Assembly: GCA_003427395.1 (NCBI GenBank)
Contig: BFEA01000170.1
Span: 1,160,146 to 1,210,756, forward strand
Direction of reading: 5' to 3'
Origin: Chara braunii
Taxonomy: Eukaryota; Streptophyta; Charophyceae; Charales; Characeae
Length of the DNA: 50,611 nucleotides
Part shown: positions 32,424 through 40,957 of the stretch, piece by piece
Position numbering within the stretch: position 1 is the first letter of the stretch
How the letters are laid out: each line of letters starts with the position of its first letter
The notes under the pieces: generated by a model
The model's database searches: none
Told to the model about the DNA's origin: nothing
The model's input: the letters and a program-made list of their open reading frames with translations, nothing else
Program-made: the position numbers and the translations under genes

Positions 32424-32621
32424 CTATTTTTAGCACAAGACTGACTGTTCATTTCCCAAAGTCGGACCTGCACCAGTCCCGTTCTAAAAATAGCACAGCC
32501 CCACACTATTTTTAGCGTGGGACTGACCGTTCATCTACCGGGGACTGGGCCTGCGCCAGTCCTGTTCTAAAAATAGGACTGACTGTTCATATCCCGAGGT
32601 CGGGACTGCTGCTATTTTTAG
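32424..32621 (+). promoter_or_regulatory. Array of five C(A/T)8G boxes upstream of the LTR TATA box
   Basis: CTATTTTTAG or its complement CTAAAAATAG at 32424, 32484, 32506, 32567 and 32612, alternating in orientation and interleaved with GACTGACTGTTCAT repeats. CTA(A/T)4TAG is the consensus bound by MADS-domain (MEF2/CArG-type) factors. In the 3' LTR three are kept exactly (50323, 50405, 50466) and two have one change. Confidence 0.6.
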
Positions 32622-32808
32622 CACAGGCCCAGTCTAGAGTTTGACCCCAGCCCCGACCATGGGACTGCAGCACTCAGCCCCGATCACCTGGCCTCTCCAT
32701 TATAAAAGAGAGNTTAGCACAGGCCCAGTCTAGAGTTTGACCCCAGCCCCGACCATGGGACTGCAGCACTCAGCCCCGATCACCTGGCCTCTCCATTATA
32801 AAAGAGAG
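32618..32808 (+). other. 95-base perfect duplication around a single N
   Basis: 32618-32712 and 32714-32808 are identical and separated by one N. A contig join with unrecognised overlap is the simplest explanation, so the real LTR probably has one copy. Confidence 0.85.
32701..32707 (+). promoter_or_regulatory. LTR TATA box
   Basis: TATAAAA in CTCTCCATTATAAAAGAGAG, about 80 bases after the last C(A/T)8G box; repeated at 32797-32803 because of the local duplication, and at 50600-50606 in the 3' LTR. Likely pol II promoter of the element. Confidence 0.6.
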
Positions 32809-33239
32809 GCCACGTCACCCAAGGACATAGGAGATCAGCATGCGTGGTGCACGTGGCAAGGATCAGACAGATTGAGAGCATGCCTACTTGCGGAATGCAG
32901 CAATGCAGGCAGAGCGGCAAGTAAGAATCTCTGACACGCGGTGACGTGGAGCGACTCGCGGGGCAGCGAGGAAGGAGAAGGACGGAAGTTACTACGTTAA
33001 AGCAAGTAGAAGGAGGGACGATCAAGACATGCAAGAAGGAGGTAAAGGGAAGGAGGCGGCTCGGGGAAGTAAGGCGGTCTCACAAGGACCACTTTGCTTT
33101 CTCCCTCATCTCTTCCCCTATCATCTTCTTTCTGCTTCCCTGCTCGCTCTCCCTTCTTTCCTCCTTCTCACTCGGATGTGCGGGGTCTGTTTAATACCCC
33201 GCGAGCCCATTGGCTCATAGCAAAGTTTTGATCTTCCTT

Positions 33240-35050
33240 TGACCGCCTGCACGCACTGTGCCTGAGGGTAGCTGGTGCTGAGCATTCGGGCTTGCCGTGC
33301 TCAAGGGATACCGTGTGCCCTGAACGCCGTGCCAGAAAGTTGTTGAGATTGGAAGCTCACTCGCACTGTGCCTAGGATAGTTGATACTGTGCGCCGTAGC
33401 TCACCACACTTAAGGGCTGGTGCTGTTAATGTAGCTTCTCTGCTAATGTGCGCCGTACATCAACTGCTCTAAGCACGAAGACTATTAATGTTGAGTCATG
33501 CGGTGAACCCTGCCATACTTCGTTGTGTCTAGGTTTGAATCCGCCAAGGGTTAGGTGATCCACATTTCGAATCGGCAAGCATTTGTCATAGTAGCTGGCT
33601 GCGTCGATTGGCACTCAAACAGGGCTTGATAATGGGTTGTGCCAATGAGCACTTAAGCTGAGTGATTAGCTGTGTCAATGGGCACTTGAATAGACTATGA
33701 TATTCGAGTCCCTTGATTTGCCATGTTAAGAGACGATTCTCTGTATAATTGTCCAACCGCGAATGTGCACACTCGAATTTAAGTGTGACATTGCGCTCCG
33801 ATCTTAGGTGCCGTGAGCGCACCATGTCTAAGTACCAAGTCTATAACAGTACCACATTTGAGCATTCCTCAGACAGTGCGGAGAGAACGGACCATACTTG
33901 AGTATCATGTCTGAGTGCAGAAAGCGCACCATACCAAAGTACCATATGCTGTGTGCAGTTGAGCGCTGTATTTGAGCCATTTGCCACTGTGCGCAGTGGC
34001 GCACTGTATCAGAAGACCATTTGTGCCATTTGCCAATGTGCGCAGTTGCGCACCGTATCAGAAAACCATTTGTGTCATTTGCCACTGTGCGCAGTTGAGC
34101 ACCATATGAGAAGACCATTTGTGCCATTTGCCATTGTGCGCAGTTGCGCACCGTATTAGAAGACCATTTGTGCTATTTGCCACTGTGCGAAGTTGCGCAC
34201 CGTATTAGAGGACCATTTGTGCTATTTGCCACTGTGTGAAGTTGCGCACCGTATCTGAGGCCCGTTTATGTTATTTGCCACTGTGCACAGTTGCGCACCG
34301 TATCAGTAGACCATTTGTGCTATTTGCCACTGTGCGCAGTTGCGCACCGTATCAGAGGACGATTTATGCTATTTGCCACTGTGCGCAGTTGCGCACCATA
34401 TCAGAGGACCATTTGTGCTATTTGCCACTGTGCGCAGTTGCGCACCGTATCAGAGGACAATTTGTGCTATTTGCCACTGTGCGCTGTTGCGCACCGTATC
34501 AGAGGACCATTTGTGCTATTTGCCACTGTGCGAAGTTGCGCACCGTATCAGAGGACCATTTGTGCTATTTGCCACGGTGCGAAGTTGCGCACTGTATCAG
34601 AGGACCATTTGTGCTATTCGCCACTGTGCGCAGTTGCGCACCGTATCTGAGGCTCATTTGTGCTATTCGCCACTAGGCGCAGTTGCACATCGTATCAGAA
34701 ATCCATTTGTACTATCTGCTTTGCGCGCTATTCTGTATACCGCAATTGAAGGCCATATCTGAGTGCGCAGTATGCACATCGCATTTGAAGGTTGTTTTGC
34801 AACTGTGCATCCCATGCTTGAGGGCCATATCCGAGTTGGCAACTGTGCATACCGCACTTGAGGGTCATATCCGAGTTGGCAACTGTGCATACCGCACTTG
34901 AGGGCCATATTCGAGTTGGCAACTTTGTATACTGCTTTAGAGGGTCGTATCCGAGTTTGCAGCTGAGCGCAGTCTGCACGCGACACTTAAAGGTTAAATC
35001 TGATTTTTCTTGCAACTGTGCGCAGTATGCGCACTATATTTGAGTATTAT
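33240..35050 (+). repeat. Tandem array 1: 49-bp units, with diverged flanks and a 40-bp sub-array
   Basis: About 15 units of 49 bases (roughly 33945-34690) containing GTGCGCAGTTGCGCACCGTA and GACCATTTGTGCTATTTGCC. Upstream, increasingly degenerate relatives reach back to about 33240. Downstream is a related 40-base unit (GAGGGYCATATYCGAGTTGG) at 34820, 34860, 34900 and 34940. 49 is not a multiple of three and the unit lacks stops, so all three forward frames are open. The resulting 49-residue peptide repeats are not evidence of coding. Single Ns occur just downstream (35114, 35128, 35152-35153). Confidence 0.92.
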
Positions 35051-35336
35051 TCGCAAGTGTTATTTCCAAACAGTGCCATTTCTGACCGATTTCGGACTTA
35101 GAGCACATGTGTCNATTTCAGTTTAATNGATAGAAAATAGCTGATTTTGAGNNTGTACTTGTTGTTTTGATGACAATAGTAGTCTGGTCATAAGTAAAGG
35201 CCAAGTTTAGCATATGGAAATCCTGTTGTAAACAGTAAGCAAAGATCAATTGTCGCTTGACCGACAGATTGAGCATGCGACAAGAATATTAATATTATTA
35301 ATTTTTAAGTGCACGCGTCGAGATATTTATTTTCAG

Positions 35337-36010
35337 CGCGCGCCCGCACATGCCCAAACCAGATATTGCGTGCCCACGCGCGCCCACGCGCGCCCAAGCT
35401 TGAGAGTGCGCGCCCGTGCGCGCCCAAGCTTGACATAGCCATTAGAGAGGGCGCCCAAGCTTGAGAGTGCGCGCCCACGCGTGCCCAAGCTTGATATTGC
35501 TGTTAGAGAACGCGCCGATGCGCGCCCAAGCTTCAGAGTGCGCGCCCACGCGCGCCCAAGCTTGATATTGCTGTTAGAGAACGTGCCCATGCGCGCCCAA
35601 GCTTGAGAGTGCGTGCCCACGCGCGCCCAAGCTTGATATTGCTGTTAGAGTGTGCGCCCAAGCTTGAGAGTGTGCGCCCATGTGCGTCCAAGCTTGATAT
35701 TGCAGTTAGAGTGCGAGCGCATGCGCGCCCTAGCTCGGCATAGCAATTAGAGTGAGCGCCCATGTGCTCCCAAGCTCGACATTGTTGTTAGAGCGTGCGC
35801 CCGTGTGCGCCCAGGCTGGATACAGTTATTTGAGTGCGCGCCCATGTGCACTTGCGCTGGATATGTGTGCGCCCAGGCTAGATGCTGTCATTTGAGTGCG
35901 CGCCAATGTGCCCCTTGTGCTGGATATTGCCATTTGAGTGTATTAGAGTACGCACCTATGTGGGCCTAGGCTGGGTATTGTCATTTGAGTGCGCGTCCGT
36001 GTGCGCCCGA
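35337..36010 (+). repeat. Tandem array 2: 71-bp dimeric units rich in AAGCTT
   Basis: CGCGCCCAAGCTTGA recurs at alternating spacings of about 30 and 41 bases (AAGCTT at 35396, 35426, 35457, 35487, 35528, 35558, 35599), giving a 71-base higher-order unit with TTGATATTGCTGTTAGAG. It decays toward 36010. GC-rich alternating purine-pyrimidine (GCGCGC) stretches are frequent. Confidence 0.9.
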
Positions 36011-36219
36011 GCCTAAGATTATTATGAGATGATTTGCCTCTACGCACCCGTTGATTTATTTCTTTGCTGATCAGCAAACACCTCATGCACATGATATTCT
36101 CCCTCGCACGGGGAGCATTGGCAGCTCAGTACCTGCACGGATGACTTGGCTGGGTCTAGCCCCAGTACATTCAGCATTTGTGACTGGTCTCTGTGCATGA
36201 GATGTTTCACTGATCAGTT

Positions 36220-36540
36220 GCTGTTCAGCCAGGCCCTTCAGGCGAGCCTACTTGAGATCGTTGCTGCTCAGCCGGGCCCTTCAGGCGGGCCTACTTGAGA
36301 TCGTTGCTGCTGAGTCGGGCCCTTCAGGCGGGCCTACTTGAGATTATTGCTGCTCAACCGGGCCTACTTGAGATCGCTGTTGTTCAGTCGGGCCCCTTCA
36401 GGCGGGCCTTCTCGAGATTGTCGCAGTTTTTCAGCCAGGCCCCTTCCGGCGGGCCCTTTCTTCTGAGATAGTTGTTGCTTCAGCTGGGCCCCTTCAGGCG
36501 GATCCTATATAGAGTTGCTTTCAGGCCATTCAGACAGGCC
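36220..36540 (+). repeat. Tandem array 3: 43-bp units
   Basis: GGGCCCTTCAGGCGGGCCTA with CTTGAGATCGTTGCTG recurs with CTTGAGA at 36251, 36294 and 36337, then diverges. GGGCCC and its neighbours are self-complementary. Confidence 0.88.
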
Positions 36541-36550
36541 TCCACATTGA

Positions 36551-37120
36551 GTTGCAGACTGCTATCTGGTCTGGCCTTGGAGGGAGTATTTGCTTCAGAG
36601 AGCGTACATTTCATCCAAGTTGGCCAGTCGTCGTGAGACTACCCCTAAGTGGGGTAGATTGATTGAGAGGTTCTGCTACAGGTATGTGGGACACCAGAGT
36701 TTCACTATCAGGGCCAATGAATCCTCGACCTCAAGACATACGCTCGTGATCACCTACTCGGTGAAGGGGGCTGTAACGGGGGTGAAGGGCACCACATACG
36801 ACCGGATTGCTGATTACATATTTCGCAGGGAGAGCTATTGGAGGGACAACTGGCTACATGCGGTGTTCCCTCGCGTACCTTCAGCACCTGGGGACGTGCT
36901 CTTCGATTTTGACGGATGCGACCCCAAGCCCCTTAGTGAGTCTCGCAGCAAGGACAAGAGGCGGAAGGACGACCGGATTAGGAGAGAGATAGTCAGATCC
37001 GGGGTCCCAATTACTATCTGCGTCCAGATATCAGAGACAGATGAGTCGGACTTGGAGCCCTGCTCTGTGAGTGATATTCATCTTGGGGACTATTTTGACT
37101 GGGACACTCACATAGATTGA
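36551..37120 (+). CDS. Unknown ORF 1 of element A
   Basis: Open from 36551 to TGA 37118-37120, about 189 codons, without any ATG in the first part, so its start may have been lost or supplied by splicing. Composition is balanced and the codon pattern looks coding. Visible features: KWGRLIERFCYRYVGHQSFT, then HTLVITYSVKGAV, WRDNWLHAVFP, an acidic/basic KDKRRKDDRIRRE stretch and an acidic C-terminus (DESDLEPC...YFDWD). Weak resemblance to the RPY strand pattern only. Not recognised. Confidence 0.45.
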   Translation, partial: VADCYLVWPWREYLLQRAYISSKLASRRETTPKWGRLIERFCYRYVGHQSFTIRANESSTSRHTLVITYSVKGAVTGVKGTTYDRIADYIFRRESYWRDNWLHAVFPRVPSAPGDVLFDFDGCDPKPLSESRSKDKRRKDDRIRREIVRSGVPITICVQISETDESDLEPCSVSDIHLGDYFDWDTHID

Positions 37121-37201
37121 GTTCGTGGACAGCGACAGGAGAGCTGGAGACCAGCGAGCGGAGACGTCGGAGGGCGACATTGAGGAGGATCGCACATCTT
37201 C

Positions 37202-37663
37202 TTGCACGGTATCTTCTTGAGGGTGACTGACTCCTTCATGTCAGACAACCCTGGGTCTGAGACAGTTATTGGTCCCCCAAGAGGGGAGGGTCCGGTCCCA
37301 TACCTCGGAGATGGTTATAGTCATTTGGTCGGGACAGACTTTGCTATGCAGGCTTATCAAAAGCCTCTTTACGGAGATCGTTTTTTTGAGGTTTCCTACA
37401 TCTACTCTGGTGGGAGAGGACGTATTGAAATATTGATTGGAGCTTCAGGCGATATCATTCTTGCGGAGGAGCTTTATCTCAGGAGTGTTGCAGACGAGGA
37501 GATGGCCAGATGCATGGCCTATATCTGCAAGATTGATCCAGCAGCGCCTCTCGAGATGAGCTACGTGGTACCAGAGTCGTTAGTCACGCGAGTTCTCAAT
37601 GACGAGGAGTCCAAGAAGGCAGCACTCACTCACGAGGGGGTACCGCTTATTATTATTGATTGA
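37202..37663 (+). CDS. Unknown ORF 2 of element A
   Basis: 154 codons to TGA 37661-37663. The frame opens on TTG; internal ATGs exist (for example SFMSDNPGSE at about residue 12). GDRFFEVSYIYSGGRGRIEI, ILIGASGDI and ADEEMARCMAYICKID weakly follow the DQT module pattern (FEVYLDE, VIGAMRG, ELMRAAAFRAITD), so it may be a distant member. It lies 80 bases after ORF 1 on the same strand. Confidence 0.45.
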   Translation: MHGIFLRVTDSFMSDNPGSETVIGPPRGEGPVPYLGDGYSHLVGTDFAMQAYQKPLYGDRFFEVSYIYSGGRGRIEILIGASGDIILAEELYLRSVADEEMARCMAYICKIDPAAPLEMSYVVPESLVTRVLNDEESKKAALTHEGVPLIIID

Positions 37664-38275
37664 GGTTCTCTCTTTTCAGTCACTATTGATGTATTACGAC
37701 ATTATTATTTATTAGTGACTGCAACCCTCCAATGGCTGCTCCCTGCATACACTGTGTACTACTCTCCAGTCTCATTTCTGTGGTCATGCTCTTGTAGAGT
37801 CTGGTTTTTGGTCTTCTCATTTTGTCAGTGTCAATTGCCTTATGATGTATGTATGCATGTAATTTTCCTCCTTAGTTACACAGGTTACACTTAAGGCAGC
37901 TTGAAGGACTCCTGGATGATAGGGACTCCGGTGACCTTGGGTCTATCCTTTATACGGGGTCAGATGCAGACGATAAACCCGAACGCCTCACTTTAAGCTG
38001 TGTCGCCGCTGGTAGGAGGAATAACCCTGACTGCTCGGCTGTATGACAGTGTAACTGCCTCTGAATACACCTCTAACTTCATACCCATCAAAATCCTGCG
38101 TGACAGTCTGCCAGTCCTCATACCCATCAAAATCCTGCGGGACTTTTGGCTAGGGGAGCCCCGAGAGGAGGGGCCTCTTGCAGAAGTCTATGTGAAGTGA
38201 TTCAGACCTACAAGCAAGGGTTTGGAATTTGTTTTCTGGACCCTTCGCTTGAGAAGTCCATAAGTCAAAAACCAG
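37664..38275 (+). other. Leader region upstream of the small-ORF block
   Basis: No convincing gene. A 21-base direct repeat (ACCCATCAAAATCCTGCG core) lies at 38080-38100 and 38119-38139. This region aligns with 18412-18510 of element B and should contain the primer-binding site, but only a fragment (TTGGCTAGGGGAG, about 38145) remains. Confidence 0.5.
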
Positions 38276-38673
38276 ATGATGACTGAAGAGTATAATGTCT
38301 TAGAAGCCCTAACTCGTGTCACCTGCGGTGGTGCTTTCCCTTATGTGTTCGTCAAATGCATTACTTGTATGAAACATACAACGATTGTGCATGTGCTTGT
38401 CTCTAGATTCCTTAACACTGAGGACTATGATATCCGACCCTACATCCTAGAAGGGACTAATCGCGATCCAAGTTTTTTTACTAACTGGGATGCCATAGTG
38501 GAGTGTGTCAAAGCCGAGAGAGATCAGTTGAGACAGCAAGGGATAGAAGCGAGTCGGAGCTTACTGCCTAGGATTTATGAGAAGATTCCTACCCCGCCAG
38601 TACCTAAAGGGTTCTGTGATGGTAGGAACTGACAGCCAATCATCAATGCAACACTGAGGAGGCAAACCTGGTA
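38276..38673 (+). pseudogene. RPY-module ORF 1 of element A
   Basis: The first ATG (38276) opens a frame to TGA 38630-38632; the module continues in frame (QPIINATLRRQTW) to TAA 38671-38673. TCGGAFPYVFVKC, VLVSRFLNTEDYDIRPYI, KAERDQLRQQG and IPTPPVPKGFCDGRN are the four conserved blocks. The TGA replaces the Trp present in ORFs 2 and 6. The next ORF begins 8 bases after the end. Confidence 0.6.
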
Positions 38674-38681
38674 AATAGTCA

Positions 38682-39077
38682 ATGTCAGCGATAACGAAAG
38701 CTATAGAGGCACTTACAAGAATCACGGCTGGGGGTGCCTTCGCGTACGTCATTGAGAGGTGTGTGACTTGTGAGCACGACTCAGTGATCTTGTACGTCCT
38801 TGTAGCTTGGTTTCTTGATACGGGTGACTGTGATGTGAGGCCATATGTATCTGCTGAGACAAGGAGAGGGATCGATTACGAGGCATGTTGGATAGTTGCT
38901 GCTGAATATGTTCTGGATGAAAGGCTGTTGGTGAGATAACGAGGGAAGAAAGTGACCTGGAGTGTCATGCCTAGAGAGTTTGAGAGATTCCCAAGTCCGT
39001 CTGTGCCTGCTAGCTTCTACGACGGGAAGGACTGGGGACCAATCCTCAACGCGGTACTTAGGGACCGAGTGTGGTGA
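38682..39077 (+). pseudogene. RPY-module ORF 2 of element A
   Basis: ATG at 38682. TAGGAFAYVIERCVT, VLVAWFLDTGDCDVRPYV, then a TAA at 38937-38939 inside the charged helix. It continues GKKVTWSVMPREFERFPSPS, FYDGKDWGPILNAVLRDRVW to TGA 39075-39077. Apart from one stop the module is complete, about 130 residues, and it keeps the Trp before PILN. Confidence 0.6.
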
Positions 39078-39080
39078 GCC

Positions 39081-39416
39081 GTGCCAAGAGATGTGTACAC
39101 TCCTGATGACGGAGAGAGCTTATGCTTCGAGGTCTATCTAGATGAGCAACGAGCGACTGTTATCGGGGCCATGAGAGGATGCGACACTAGATTGGGTAGT
39201 CGTGATGAGGTTGGCATGGTAGAGCACTACCTTGAGCTTATGCGAGCGGCTGCTTTTAGAGCAATTACGGATCAGACTAAGATTAGGCATTTGCTAGATT
39301 GCAAGAGTTCGGACGGCAGGAAAGTGATGCTGCATGCGAGAGATGAGACCATCCTATCTAGACAGCGTCCTGCGGACAGTCTGGCTAGAGGCACTAGAAG
39401 CAGCCCAAGGCAATGA
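39081..39416 (+). CDS. DQT-module ORF 3 of element A
   Basis: 111 codons without stops. The frame opens on GTG three bases after the previous stop; an ATG may have been lost. LCFEVYLDEQRATVIGAMRG, RLGSRDEV, then ELMRAAAFRAITDQTKIRHL is the core shared with 20380-20625. Its TGA overlaps the ATG of the next ORF (ATGA, 39413-39416). Function unknown. Confidence 0.55.
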   Translation: MPRDVYTPDDGESLCFEVYLDEQRATVIGAMRGCDTRLGSRDEVGMVEHYLELMRAAAFRAITDQTKIRHLLDCKSSDGRKVMLHARDETILSRQRPADSLARGTRSSPRQ

Positions 39417-39937
39417 TATTGGAATGTGAAAACTCCACGTCAATTGCGACTGTGACCATGGGTAGAGGATGGTTAGATAAAGTAACTGAGACTGATAGCC
39501 CATTCGAGATATTGAGATATGACGTCTGTAAGGAAGAGCGTTTAGCATTCTATGTTCCAGTGATCAAATTTTTCAAGATTGGCGAGCTTGACGTGAGGGT
39601 TTATGCTCAGGAAGAAATAAAAGAGGAAGAAGGTTATTTAGAGTGTCTGGGGAGAGTGTACATTCATCTCTCTAGGGTAAGGGAGCTACTTCGAAGTTTG
39701 GATGAGAAAGTGACTTGGGGGAAACGAGTCAAGTAATTCGAAAGACTCCCTATTTTTCTGACTACGGATAGCTTTGCTGACAGGAGAGACTGGGCGCCTC
39801 TTCTAGAAGCTATTGCCGTGGTTGGTAAGGCAAGAGAGAGTGACTTAGTCATGCGACCGAAGATTCTGTTTTCCGATACCTTCGTTCGGCGATTCAAAGT
39901 TCAAGACGAGGCTTCTCCTGAATTTTCCCTCACCTGA
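39413..39937 (+). pseudogene. RPY-module ORF 4 of element A
   Basis: ATG overlaps the stop of ORF 3. SPFEILRYDVCKEERLAF, VPVIKFFKIGELDVRVY, then VTWGKRVK and a TAA (39734-39736) where element B has CAA. It continues FERLPIFLTTDSFADRRDW, PLLEAIAVVGKARES to TGA 39935-39937. The long tail makes it the orthologue of 19883-20377. Confidence 0.6.
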
Positions 39938-39956
39938 CAATGGAAAGGAGCCTGTT

Positions 39957-40472
39957 ATGGTTGAGGAGAATGCTGGTTTCATAGGAAGCAAGCATATTTG
40001 GGAGGAAGCTGAAGGAAGGGTGTTACCAGATATTAATTCTTCGGTCATCTCGCGTTTACTCAGGGATTTAGGGTCCCTCACAGTAGGAGGAGCATTTCCT
40101 TATGAGATTGAGAGATACACTGTCTTAGCCATACCTAAGGCAGAGGATAAAGTGTATGTGTTAGTAACTCGCTTCCTAGAGACCAACGAATATGACGTAC
40201 ATATATACACTCTAGTGACCAGGAAAATTTCGCGGCGGTATACTGGGTGTCACGAGTGGGCACTTAGTCACGTTTGTAAATACAGAGACAAACTCAAGAA
40301 GGAAGGTAAGAAAGTTACTTGGAGTGTGGAGCCTATTAAGTACGAGGGTTTTCCAAGTCCTCCTATTCTAGATAGCTTCGTCAATAGTAAGTACTGAGAG
40401 CCTATTCTTAATGCCGTTTTGAGCGATAGGAAATGGAGCAGTGTCAATATTGACGATTCAGGCGCTGGATAG
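39957..40472 (+). pseudogene. RPY-module ORF 5 of element A
   Basis: ATG at 39957, 19 bases after the previous stop. A 45-residue N-terminal extension, then LTVGGAFPYEIERYTVL, VLVTRFLETNEYDVHIYT, KLKKEGKKVTWSVEP, PSPPILDSFVNSKY. TGA 40395-40397 replaces the module Trp; the frame goes on EPILNAVLSDRKW to TAG 40470-40472. Confidence 0.6.
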
Positions 40473-40509
40473 GATTAGACTGATCATGGGGGTTGCTAGG
40501 GACTAGGCA

Positions 40510-40932
40510 ATGTCTAGTTACTGTCCGGCAGTCACGGCAGCAGTAGACGCCCTAGTTCCTTTTACCAGTGGAGGAGCTTTCCCGTACAAGATACAACGCT
40601 ATATATCCCTGGAGGAGAAACATGCCCCTGGGAAGGCGTACGTCCTTACAGTGAAGTTTCTCGACACTGGTGAGTATGATATCCGACCCTATGTCCCTTC
40701 ACTAAGGGAGAAGGGGACAGATCGTGAATCTCTTCGTAATTGGATCAATAGTGTAATTGGTCGGGAAAGAAGAGAGTTAGAAAGAAAAGGGAAAAGAGTA
40801 GTTAGTAACATAGCACCGATTGTGTTTGACAGGTTCTCCGAACCAGTTTTGCCGAAAAGTTTTACCGGCGGCAGAAACTGGGAACCAATTCTAAACGTAA
40901 TCATAAGAGAGAAAAGGTTCAGGAAGAAATAG
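40510..40932 (+). CDS. RPY-module ORF 6 of element A, intact
   Basis: 140 codons, ATG to TAG, no internal stop: the best reference for the family. SGGAFPYKIQRYISLEEK at about residue 20-37, VLTVKFLDTGEYDIRPYV at 45-62, RERRELERKGKRV at about 85-97, then EPVLPKSFTGGRNWEPILNV. Strands followed by a charged helix are likely; there is no signal peptide, membrane segment or cysteine motif. gag starts 25 bases downstream. Role unknown; position suggests a protein of the element's life cycle or host interaction. Confidence 0.7.
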   Translation: MSSYCPAVTAAVDALVPFTSGGAFPYKIQRYISLEEKHAPGKAYVLTVKFLDTGEYDIRPYVPSLREKGTDRESLRNWINSVIGRERRELERKGKRVVSNIAPIVFDRFSEPVLPKSFTGGRNWEPILNVIIREKRFRKK

Positions 40933-40957
40933 GAGTTTAACCAGTAAATCAGACAAG

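Larger units (their letters stand above)
32097..33230 (+). repeat. Candidate 5' LTR of element A (3' boundary uncertain)
   Basis: Starts TGCGTCAAAAATTGCG. It shares 615 bases with 49997-50611, with about 32 differences and the last 90 bases identical. It carries a TATA box and, downstream of it, a leader rich in purines then pyrimidines. Because the other copy is cut at the TATA box, the LTR end is not defined; a drop to different sequence near 33230 is my guess. Confidence 0.7.

Noticed and set aside
34236-34762. Three overlapping repeat proteins of about 120-146 codons
   Set aside because: The 49-bp unit simply lacks stops in all forward frames.
33945-35050. CRISPR-like array
   Set aside because: Units are contiguous tandem copies without unique spacers, and the DNA is eukaryotic.
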